Origin: an uncultured Bacillota bacterium
Lineage (GTDB): Bacteria; Bacillota; Clostridia; Oscillospirales; Oscillospiraceae
Length of the DNA stretch: 64,000 bases
Reading direction: 5' to 3'
Assembly (NCBI GenBank): GCA_947383275.1
Contig: CANDCW010000003.1
Coordinates: forward strand, 7,441-71,440
The notes beneath the pieces are model-generated. The model made no database searches and was not told where the DNA came from. It saw only the letters and a program-made list of their open reading frames with translations. Shown in pieces: positions 33,869 to 41,681 of this stretch. A program made the translations under genes and the position numbers. Every line of letters starts with the position of its first letter. The stretch's first letter is position 1.

Positions 33869-34272
33869 TGTATAACGGCGTCTATGATAAGGAGCAGTTT
33901 GCCTACCTGCACCATACGCTGAGAAAATGGCTGAGGCTGAAGCTGGAGGGAGGCAGCCTGGGAGACAGGCTGTATCAAGCCGGGGTGCGGTCTGCGGCCG
34001 TTTACGGCGCCGGTGGCCTGGGAGAGGAGGTCCTCCTTGATCTGAGGGACTCCCCTGTGCGGGTTTGCTGCTTGATTGACCGCCGGGCGGCGGAATACCC
34101 CGGCGGCTTGAACGGACTGCCAGTGTTGGACGCCGGGGAATATGGAGCTTCGCCAGTGGGAGACGTTGTGCTGGTGACGGCGGAATACTATGTTCAGGAG
34201 ATCAAAGAGGCGCTGACAGTAGCTGGTGTGCCAGTTGAGCGAATCGTCTCTTTGGCCATGGCCTTGGGGTAG
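33868..34272 (+). CDS. Stand-alone copy of the island's Rossmann-like module
   Basis: A 134-residue protein consisting almost only of the module found fused in eight other island proteins: a helical lead of about 40 residues (YDKEQFAYLHHTLRKWLRLKL), then AAVYGAGGLGEEVLLDL, VCCLIDRRAAEYPGGLNGLPVLD, DVVLVTAEYYVQEIKEAL and VERIVSL. ATG at 33868 overlaps the previous stop (TGATG) and has GGAGG upstream; the alternative GTG at 33865 is one codon longer. It may act as a separate binding or carrier subunit for its neighbours, or be the remnant of a longer fusion. No function can be assigned. Confidence 0.75.
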   Translation: MYNGVYDKEQFAYLHHTLRKWLRLKLEGGSLGDRLYQAGVRSAAVYGAGGLGEEVLLDLRDSPVRVCCLIDRRAAEYPGGLNGLPVLDAGEYGASPVGDVVLVTAEYYVQEIKEALTVAGVPVERIVSLAMALG

Positions 34273-34282
34273 GAGGGCGGAA

Positions 34283-35632
34283 ATGGAACGGATACAAGAG
34301 ACACTGGACGGCTTTTTAAATTGGCTGGAGCGAGAAGGTAAAAGCGTGATCTGCTACGGGGCCTCGGCCATGGCGGAGGAGGCCTTGCGGGAGGATCGGC
34401 TGGCAAGCCGCGTGCAGTATTTTGTAGACAGCGATACGGAAAAGCAGGGGGAGTTGGTGCGCCTTGCGGACCGAAGATTTCCGGTCCATTCCCCAGCTCA
34501 ATTGCGTCAAGAGGATTTTTCCCGGACGGTTCTGCTGATTACCAGCGGCTGGTTCCGAACGATTATGGAGGAGCTGGATCATTGGCCGGAGCTGGCGGAA
34601 GCCCCCTGTGCGGCCTATCCGCAGCTGCTGATTGCCTGTGCCCCAGACAGCGAGGAGTTTTTTCGCCGCCGTATTTTGGACGAATGCCTTCGGGAATATG
34701 AGTCGGTGCTGGAGAACCGGGGTGAGCCGGAGCCGGCGCAAAAATGGGAGCTGCTGGCAGAAAAGCGGGCCTATATCCAGGGAAATGGGCCCCAGGACCG
34801 TCCCTTGGTCATTCCCAGGGTGATGATTTTGCCCACCACCCGGTGCAATCTGCGGTGTAAGGGCTGTTCCTCTTTGCTTCCGCTGTTTGAGCGTCCAGTT
34901 GACCTGCCTGCCGGCCAGCTGATTCGGGATCTGGACCTGTTTTTCCGGGGGGTGGACCAGTGCATCCGTTTGACCATCGGCGGGGAGCCCTTCCTCTACC
35001 CGGAGCTGGTGGAGTTGCTGGCGTATCTCCGGGCGCAGGACAAAATTTTGGGCGTGCTGCTCATTACCAACAGTACCATCCAGCCCGGCGGCAGCGTGCT
35101 GGAGCTGCTGAAGGATCCCAAGTTTTATGTAGAAGTCAGCGATTACGGGCATATCCGCCAGATGAGCCGGACGGTGGCCGCGCTGGAGAGCGCCGGGGTT
35201 CGGTTTTCTGTACTGGCTGACCAGGTTTGGGACGACATGGGGGGCGTGGAGCCCCGTGGGCGCACGGCGGAACAGCAGCGGGAAGTCTACTGCCTCTGCG
35301 AGCAGAGCCGGCTGATGAAAAGCATTCATAACGGCGCGGTCTATACCTGCGCCCGAAGTGCCCGGATGCGGGCGCTTGCGTGCGGATACAGCTCTGAACG
35401 GGACTACTTTGTGCTGAATGAAGGGGAAGCTATAGAGTGCTTGAGAGAAAAAATCCGCGGCCTATACTACATGGATGCGGCGGATGCCTGCGACCGCTGT
35501 GATCTGGGCCAGCTCCCTGCCAGAAAAATTCCTGCGGGGGTGCAGCTGGTGGGACATTGGGAGCGGTCGGCCTATACGCTGGTGAAGCGGGACGAGTACG
35601 AGGCGCTGAAGGCTGCGGGAAAAAAGAAATGA
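34283..35632 (+). CDS. Rossmann module fused to radical SAM domain (type 3)
   Basis: A 449-residue fusion of the same layout as the genes at 26343 and 27580. The Rossmann-like module is at residues 20-105 (SVICYGASAMAEEAL... QYFVDSDTEKQGELV... TVLLITSGWF). A helical linker follows, then a radical SAM domain with CNLRCKGCSSLLP at 188, IRLTIGGEPFLYPELV, LLITNSTIQPGGS and YVEVSDYGHI. The C-terminal Cys residues are in YCLCEQSR, TCARSARMRALACG and ACDRCDLG. ATG at 34283 follows AGGAGGG by five bases. Unlike its relatives it is GC-rich throughout. It overlaps the HAD protein gene by four bases. Confidence 0.82.
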   Translation: MERIQETLDGFLNWLEREGKSVICYGASAMAEEALREDRLASRVQYFVDSDTEKQGELVRLADRRFPVHSPAQLRQEDFSRTVLLITSGWFRTIMEELDHWPELAEAPCAAYPQLLIACAPDSEEFFRRRILDECLREYESVLENRGEPEPAQKWELLAEKRAYIQGNGPQDRPLVIPRVMILPTTRCNLRCKGCSSLLPLFERPVDLPAGQLIRDLDLFFRGVDQCIRLTIGGEPFLYPELVELLAYLRAQDKILGVLLITNSTIQPGGSVLELLKDPKFYVEVSDYGHIRQMSRTVAALESAGVRFSVLADQVWDDMGGVEPRGRTAEQQREVYCLCEQSRLMKSIHNGAVYTCARSARMRALACGYSSERDYFVLNEGEAIECLREKIRGLYYMDAADACDRCDLGQLPARKIPAGVQLVGHWERSAYTLVKRDEYEALKAAGKKK

Positions 35633-37761
35633 GCAAGAAAGAATTGACGCAGGAGCAGCGCATGGTGGCGGCCGCCTTCGCCCAGGGCTTTGGAGGAGAG
35701 CGGGAACGTCCGCTGGTGCTGTACGGCCTGGGGCGCAACACGGAGGCAATCTTGCGGATGTGTCCGGAGATTGAAGTCGCGGGCGTGATGGGCCCGGATG
35801 CGGACGGGCCGGTTTGGCAGGGAAAACAGGTGCTGTGCCCACAGGAAGCGGCCCAGCTGGGCGCGGACATCGTCATTGTAGCCCGTGATTCCGTGGTGCC
35901 GCTGATCTACCGGCGGATTGCGGCGCTGGAGGCACAGGGCGTCAGGATCTTTCGGATAGACAATACAAGGCTGAGCGGAAGCGCGGGGCAGTGGGACAGT
36001 GAAAATCTGTCCTATTGGAGACGGACCAAAGAGGAGCTGAAGCGCCTCATTGACGAGGCGGAATATGTCTCTTTTGACATCTTTGATACCCTGCTGGGCC
36101 GGCGTATTCTCCGTCCGGAAGGACTTTATGCGGCGGTAGAGCGCCGTTTCCCGGGGGGGTTCCAGACTGAGTGCGCGTTTGCGGAGGCCCGGCAGAAGGC
36201 GGAACGCGCGCTGGGGCCGGCCGCCGGCGTGGAAGCGATTTATCAATATGTCCGGAAGGCTCTGGCGCTGTCCCCGGCCGTGACGGCGCAGCTGATGAAA
36301 CTGGAGTGGGAGCTGGAACAGGAGACCGTGTATCTCCGGGAGGACATGGGCGAACTCTTCCGCCAGGCGGAAGAGAGATCAAAGTGTGCTTTGATCTCTG
36401 ATATGTTCTGGTCATCGGAGCAGTTGCGCTGTCTGCTGGCCGGTCAGGGACTGAAAACGGACGTCCCCATCTTTGTATCCTGCGAAGCGGGGTGCTCCAA
36501 GGAGGATGGCGGGCTCTATGCCAGCTATTTGGAGCGGATAGGCGTGCGTCCGGCGAATTGCCTCCACATTGGCGACAACCGCTACGCGGACATAGAAGCG
36601 GCCCGGAGCGCGGGGCTTACGGTGTGTCAGGTGCTTAGCGGACGTCAGATGTTGGAAGCGTCCGCCGCGCAGGGACTGCTGAACTGTACTAAAACTGAGG
36701 CAGATTCGGAAACGGTGGGGAAGTGGATCTCCCGTCAGTGCTCTTCTCCCTTTGCGCTGCATCACAAGCGCGGCAGATTTTTTGTAGAGACGCCCTATGA
36801 GCTGGGCTTTAGTTATCTGGGGCCGCTGCTAGACTTTTGGCTGGACTGGCTTAGGGGGCAGCTGCGGGAAAGCGGGCTGAAACGGATGCTGTTCCCCGCC
36901 CGAGACGGGTATCTGGTCCAAAAACTGTACGAACTCCTGCGGGAGACGGAGCCTGAATTGCCGCCCTCCATATATTTCAAGGCGTCCAGGCGTGCGGTGA
37001 CAGTAGCGGCCCTTTTTGACGCAGAGCACGTCTATGAAGCTGCTGCCCGCGGCTTTCACGGAAGTACGCGAGACTTTTTTCAGCGGCGCTTTGGGGTAAC
37101 CGTTGACGATGACGCGCCCTGGGAAGGGGAAGGGCCGGCTGCGCGCAGGTTGCTGAGAAATGCGATGTCGGAAATTCTTCTTCATGCCGAGGAGGAGCGG
37201 GAGTGTTACCTGAACTATTTAAACAGTTTGGGCCTTCCGGGGGAAGGGAAGAGCGGGTTCTTTGATTTTGTGGCTGGAGGGACGGTGCAGCACTTTTACG
37301 AACGGTTGACAGGGGGAAAGGCAAAGGGCTTTTACTTTGCGACTGCCAACTTGCCCAACCGATTCTACGCGTTGGGGGAGATTGCCGCGCCTTTTGGAAA
37401 TATCACCTCCTACGGCTGTTCCAGCCCTTTGGCGGAGCACTACATTATGCTGGAGAATGTCTTGACAGACCCGGATACTACGCTGGTCCGGGCTGCCAGG
37501 GACGGAAAGATGGTATATGCGAATGGAAAAAATGCAGCATGGCCGGTGATAGAACAGATACAGCAGGGAATTTTTGATTATGTGGTGGAACGGTTGAATC
37601 GAAGGGAGCTGCCGGCTGGAAAGATGGCGGCGCTAAGGATTTTCCAGCTGTTGTTTGATGGAAGCGTTATTGCGGCTCCACAATTGCGAAGCTGGTTTAT
37701 GTATGAGGATGAATATGACGGCGCAATATCAGAGCGGTGCTGGAACGATATAGATTCGTGA
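35629..37761 (+). CDS. Rossmann module + HAD hydrolase + C-terminal domain
   Basis: A 710-residue multidomain protein. Residues 27-115 are the shared module (LVLYGLGRNTEAILRM... DIVIVARD). Residues 145-345 are a HAD hydrolase with the motifs SFDIFDTLLGRR (nucleophile Asp and acid/base Asp near 150), ALISDMFWSSEQL (motif II), a conserved Lys in GCSKEDGGLY and HIGDNRYADIEAA (motif IV). Residues 380-710 are a further domain (RMLFPARDGYLVQKLYELL near 425, FFDFVAGGTVQHFYERL near 545) that I recognise only as the part that follows such FDxFDTL HAD domains in surface-polysaccharide loci. It is probably a phosphatase or phosphotransferase acting on a glycan intermediate. Confidence 0.75.
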   Translation: MSKKELTQEQRMVAAAFAQGFGGERERPLVLYGLGRNTEAILRMCPEIEVAGVMGPDADGPVWQGKQVLCPQEAAQLGADIVIVARDSVVPLIYRRIAALEAQGVRIFRIDNTRLSGSAGQWDSENLSYWRRTKEELKRLIDEAEYVSFDIFDTLLGRRILRPEGLYAAVERRFPGGFQTECAFAEARQKAERALGPAAGVEAIYQYVRKALALSPAVTAQLMKLEWELEQETVYLREDMGELFRQAEERSKCALISDMFWSSEQLRCLLAGQGLKTDVPIFVSCEAGCSKEDGGLYASYLERIGVRPANCLHIGDNRYADIEAARSAGLTVCQVLSGRQMLEASAAQGLLNCTKTEADSETVGKWISRQCSSPFALHHKRGRFFVETPYELGFSYLGPLLDFWLDWLRGQLRESGLKRMLFPARDGYLVQKLYELLRETEPELPPSIYFKASRRAVTVAALFDAEHVYEAAARGFHGSTRDFFQRRFGVTVDDDAPWEGEGPAARRLLRNAMSEILLHAEEERECYLNYLNSLGLPGEGKSGFFDFVAGGTVQHFYERLTGGKAKGFYFATANLPNRFYALGEIAAPFGNITSYGCSSPLAEHYIMLENVLTDPDTTLVRAARDGKMVYANGKNAAWPVIEQIQQGIFDYVVERLNRRELPAGKMAALRIFQLLFDGSVIAAPQLRSWFMYEDEYDGAISERCWNDIDS

Positions 37762-37802
37762 TATATAAGTGTGGTTCAAAAAATGAAGGAGAGTCTATTT
37801 TT

Positions 37803-39749
37803 ATGAATTGTTTTGAAATCGGGTGCATTGCGAAAGCACGTGCGATAGAAAAGGGAAAGCTTTCTATTTTACTGATTTCGCCGCGCACGCATAATTTTTA
37901 CAGCGATTGGTCTGTCCCTCCAATTGGGCCTGCCTATGTATCCGCTGCATTAAAGCGGCATAAAAAGACCGTTTTTACGCTAAATCTGGAAAAAGAAGAG
38001 GGCTCGATTGCAGATATAGTTCAAAACGCCATAAAAGAATGGGATATCGATATAATAGGCTTTGGCGCTTTGATCGTAAACTGGAGGCAGGCGGAGGAAG
38101 CGTTTCAAGCGGCAAAGGAATGTAAGGAAACCATCATTACCTATTTGGGCGGCGGTAGTATGACATGCAGTCCCACGGAGATGATGGAGCTAATTCCGGA
38201 AATAGATATCGGTATGATCGGAGAGGGAGAGATTACCGCTTGTGAAATGATGGATACGTTGGAGCAGGGCGGAGATCTCAAGAATGTGGACGGGCTGGTG
38301 CTGCGGGAGCCCAATGGAGATTTACATTACAATGCCCCGAGGGAGATAATACGGGAATTGGATTCCCTCCCCTGGCCCGATTGGGATGGCTTCAAGTTTT
38401 TTGATCAAGAGCCTGCCGGGGATTTTCCAAACCGCCTTGTGTGCGCACCGTTGGTGACAAGCCGGGGCTGTCCGTTTCATTGTACATTTTGTTCCAAACC
38501 GACAGGGACTGCACATCATCAGCGCTCTATGGATTCAATTTTTGCTGAAGTGGATCATTTGGTACAGACTTATGGAATAAACCGGCTATTTATTGATGAC
38601 GATGTGTTTGCGCTGCCAATCCGGAGCCAAGATGCGGGACAAGAAAGTGGGCGTAAATACAAGTCTAGGTTGGAAGAGTTTTGCGACAAAATCAAGCCGT
38701 ATTCGGTAGAGTGGCTTTTGTACCTCCGCGTTGGAGAGTATATGACAGACGAGTTATTGTCTTTGATGAAAGCGAGCGGCTGTGTCGAAGTCTTTTACGG
38801 AATAGAGAGCGGAGATGACACAGTCCTGCGTAGTATGCACAAAGGAATTACGGCAGCTGTCATTGAAGATACGGTTCGCCGTACCCATGCGGCAGGTCTT
38901 GGCTGCAGCGGTACATTTATTTTTGGAGATCCTGCTGAGACATTGGATACGGTTGAACGAACATTTGCGTTTTCTGACCGACTATCTGATCAGTTTACAA
39001 ATATGTCCTTTACTCCCATTATTTTATTCCCAGGCTCATCACTTTACGAAAAGGCGGTTATGGAAGGAAAAATCACGGATAGGGTGGAATTTATACGGAA
39101 TGGACTTCCATTTACCAATCTAACCTCCATGAGCGAAGAAGAATATCGAGAATTGATTCGAGAGCGTATACCGGCACAACGCGTAAAGCGAATGATATGT
39201 GAGGAAACATCTCATCGTCCTCAAAAATTGATGATCGATTACAACAAAAAAGCTCTTTATATTAACCATATCTGCCAGAGGTGCGGTAGCAGCAGCGAAA
39301 TATATCTTCGACCTGAGAGCCTTACGGATCACACATATCATTTATGCCCTAAATGCAAACAGCGGGTCGATTATATCGTGATGAAGCTTTATGCGCAGTT
39401 AGTAGATCAATATGTAGAGGAGCTGCTTCAAGACGGACAGACTGTTTTGTGGGGAGCGGGAACAATATACCGTTATTATCAGGCGTTTTCTGGAGTGTTG
39501 GGTAAACTGCCGTATCTTTTGACTGACAGCAACTTGGATTTGCAGGAGCATGGTGTCGCTGGCCATGAGGTGGTCCCTCCCGCCAAACTGAGAGAAAAGG
39601 GCATTTGCAGAGCGATCATTATGGCATGGTACAACTATAGCCCAATTGTGGATGACATCCACAAAAATTACCCGGAAATAGAGGAAGTGTATGATTTCCG
39701 TGAATTGGTGTTCCACAATAAGCAAAGCGCGGACAAGAGGCATCTATAG
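37803..39749 (+). CDS. B12-binding-domain radical SAM protein with C-terminal Rossmann module
   Basis: A 648-residue protein. Residues 20-160 form a cobalamin-binding-like domain (ILLISPRTHNFYSDWSVPPIGPAYVSAAL, then IDIIGFGALIVNW, ITYLGGGSMTCSPTEM). The His of the DxHxxG loop is not obvious, so base-off binding is uncertain. Residues 210-450 are the radical SAM barrel: RGCPFHCTFCSK with the cluster motif at 223, FIDDDVF, VEVFYGIESGDDTVL and GTFIFGDPAET. A Cys-rich knuckle (CQRCGSSS... CPKCKQR) precedes the shared module at 545-635 (VLWGAGTIYRYY). Class B (methylase) chemistry such as C-methylation is the family's common activity. ATG at 37803 follows AAGGAGAG. The gene is clearly A/T-richer than its neighbours. 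Confidence 0.82.
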   Translation: MNCFEIGCIAKARAIEKGKLSILLISPRTHNFYSDWSVPPIGPAYVSAALKRHKKTVFTLNLEKEEGSIADIVQNAIKEWDIDIIGFGALIVNWRQAEEAFQAAKECKETIITYLGGGSMTCSPTEMMELIPEIDIGMIGEGEITACEMMDTLEQGGDLKNVDGLVLREPNGDLHYNAPREIIRELDSLPWPDWDGFKFFDQEPAGDFPNRLVCAPLVTSRGCPFHCTFCSKPTGTAHHQRSMDSIFAEVDHLVQTYGINRLFIDDDVFALPIRSQDAGQESGRKYKSRLEEFCDKIKPYSVEWLLYLRVGEYMTDELLSLMKASGCVEVFYGIESGDDTVLRSMHKGITAAVIEDTVRRTHAAGLGCSGTFIFGDPAETLDTVERTFAFSDRLSDQFTNMSFTPIILFPGSSLYEKAVMEGKITDRVEFIRNGLPFTNLTSMSEEEYRELIRERIPAQRVKRMICEETSHRPQKLMIDYNKKALYINHICQRCGSSSEIYLRPESLTDHTYHLCPKCKQRVDYIVMKLYAQLVDQYVEELLQDGQTVLWGAGTIYRYYQAFSGVLGKLPYLLTDSNLDLQEHGVAGHEVVPPAKLREKGICRAIIMAWYNYSPIVDDIHKNYPEIEEVYDFRELVFHNKQSADKRHL

Positions 39750-40604
39750 ATGAAAACCAGACCGAGCATATTGCTTTTGGGAGCGAATGGCTTTATCGGG
39801 AGAAATATAAAAGAGGCGTGGTCAGGCCAATATGACCTGTCCGCGCCGCCGCATAAGGAACTGGATCTTCTGAATGCCCAGACGGTGGAGGGGTATCTGC
39901 GGGAGGGGCATTTCGACGTGGTGCTCCACACGGCGAATACGAATAACGTGACGCACCCGGATCAGGCTCCGCACATGCTGGAATACAATCTGAGGATGTT
40001 CTGCAATCTGGAGCGGTGCCGGAATTTGTACGGGAAGCTGCTTTATTTTGGCTCCGGCGCCGAGTACGATATGCGGCATTATATTCCCCGGATGACGGAG
40101 GCGTATTTCGGCAGGCATGTGCCCCAGGACCCCTACGGCTTTTCCAAATACGTCATGTCCAAACTGGCCACCGGCAACATCTATGACCTGCGCCTGTTTG
40201 GCGTATTTGGAAAATACGAGGAGTGGCGGCGGCGCTTTATCTCCAATATGATCTACCAAAATCTGACAGGCCGGGTTATGGAGATAAAGCAAAATATGTA
40301 TTTTGACTACCTATACATAGGTGATTTGCTTTCCATCCTGGAGTGGTTTTTGACCCATGAGCCGGCCCATCATCACTATAACGTGTGCTCCGGACAGCGG
40401 TATGAGCTGTTGTCTCTGGCCCATATGGTTGTGGAGGAGACCGGGATTCCGGGGGAGATTGTGATCCGTCAAGAGGGGCTCAAGCCGGAGTACACGGGAG
40501 ACAATACCCGGCTTTTGGCGGAGGCGGGCGGGCTGTCGCTGACGCCAATGCGGACGGCAGTCCGGGAACTGACTGCTTACTATCGGGAAAACGGATTTCA
40601 CTGA
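39750..40604 (+). CDS. NAD-dependent sugar epimerase/dehydratase (SDR family)
   Basis: A 284-residue extended SDR. LLLGANGFIGRNI near residue 8 is the NAD-binding GxxGxxG loop, DVVLHTANTNNV follows near 56, and the active site has YFGSGAEYD (Ser) and DPYGFSKYVM near 127 (Tyr-xxx-Lys). It is shorter than full epimerases (about 310-340), as in the WcaG-like reductase subgroup. Lying directly before rfbG and starting on the base after the previous stop, it probably reduces or epimerises the 4-keto group of the CDP-dideoxy sugar (compare tyvelose/abequose/yersiniose finishing enzymes); this is inference. Confidence 0.88.
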   Translation: MKTRPSILLLGANGFIGRNIKEAWSGQYDLSAPPHKELDLLNAQTVEGYLREGHFDVVLHTANTNNVTHPDQAPHMLEYNLRMFCNLERCRNLYGKLLYFGSGAEYDMRHYIPRMTEAYFGRHVPQDPYGFSKYVMSKLATGNIYDLRLFGVFGKYEEWRRRFISNMIYQNLTGRVMEIKQNMYFDYLYIGDLLSILEWFLTHEPAHHHYNVCSGQRYELLSLAHMVVEETGIPGEIVIRQEGLKPEYTGDNTRLLAEAGGLSLTPMRTAVRELTAYYRENGFH

Positions 40605-40618
40605 TTGGAGAGAAACAC

Positions 40619-41668
40619 ATGCGGGAGCTTTTGGAATTTTATAGAGATAAGCGTGTCCTCCTCACCGGCCACACTGGCTTCAAGGGCGCCTGGCTAACTG
40701 AGATTTTGCTGCTGTCGGGGGCGGAAGTGTGCGGCTATGCCCTGCCGCCGGAAGAGGGCGGATTATTCGACCGGCTTCAGCTGGCGCAACGGGTGCCTTC
40801 TGTAGCAGGGGACGTCCGGGACCTGGAGCGCCTGCGGGACGCCTTTCGGACGTTTTCCCCGGAAATTGTGCTCCATCTGGCGGCCCAGCCTTTGGTGAGG
40901 GAGTCTTATCGGGATCCGGCGGGAACCTACTCCACCAACGTTATGGGTACGGTCCATATTCTGGAGTGCGTCCGGGAGTCGGACACGGTCCGTTCCTTTT
41001 TGAATGTTACCACCGACAAGGTCTACCAAAACCGGGAGTGGGTGTGGGGCTACCGGGAGTATGAACGCCTGGATGGCGAAGAGCCCTACGCCAACAGCAA
41101 GTCCTGTTCCGAGCTGGTGACCGGCTGCTACCACCGGTCGTTTTTGAAGGAGAAGGGGGTTGCCGTCTCCACGGCCCGGGCGGGGAACGCCATTGGGGGC
41201 GGGGACTATGCCCGGGACCGCATCATCCCGGACTGTGTCCGGGCGGCCGGCAGGGGGGAGAGCGTTGTCCTGCGCAACCCCGGCGCAGTGCGCCCCTACC
41301 AGCATGTGCTGGAGCTGCTGGGGGCCTATCTGCTGATTGCAAAGGCGCAGTATGAGGACAAGGGGCTGTCCGGCTCATACAATGTAGGACCGTCAGAGGC
41401 GGACTGTGTCACCACCTGGGAGCTGGCGGAGCTGTTCTGTCGTTTTTGGGGACAGGGTGCGTCCTGCCAGGCGGGTGGGGACAAGGGGCCCCGCGAGTCG
41501 AACCTGCTGCTGCTGGACAGCAGCAAAATACGCAGCGTGCTGGGCTGGCGCCCGAATTGGAATCTGGAGCGGGGTGTTGAGCAGACGGTTCGCTGGTACA
41601 AGTCCGCGGAAAATGGCGGCGCGCGGGCGGAGACAGAGCGGCAGATTCGAGAATTTTTCGGAATTTGA
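40619..41668 (+). CDS. rfbG: CDP-glucose 4,6-dehydratase
   Basis: A 349-residue extended SDR matching RfbG/DdhB. VLLTGHTGFKGAWLTEILLLSGAEVCGYAL near residue 13 is diagnostic for the family, along with VLHLAAQPLVRESYRDP near 82, NVTTDKVYQNREWVWGYRE near 122 (catalytic Thr/Asp/Lys), PYANSKSCSELV (Tyr-xxx-Lys) and ARAGNAIGGGDYARDRIIPD. It converts CDP-glucose, made by RfbF (17187), to CDP-4-keto-6-deoxyglucose using bound NAD. It is followed after 13 bases by rfbH. Confidence 0.96.
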   Translation: MRELLEFYRDKRVLLTGHTGFKGAWLTEILLLSGAEVCGYALPPEEGGLFDRLQLAQRVPSVAGDVRDLERLRDAFRTFSPEIVLHLAAQPLVRESYRDPAGTYSTNVMGTVHILECVRESDTVRSFLNVTTDKVYQNREWVWGYREYERLDGEEPYANSKSCSELVTGCYHRSFLKEKGVAVSTARAGNAIGGGDYARDRIIPDCVRAAGRGESVVLRNPGAVRPYQHVLELLGAYLLIAKAQYEDKGLSGSYNVGPSEADCVTTWELAELFCRFWGQGASCQAGGDKGPRESNLLLLDSSKIRSVLGWRPNWNLERGVEQTVRWYKSAENGGARAETERQIREFFGI

Positions 41669-41681
41669 CGAGGTGGGACAG

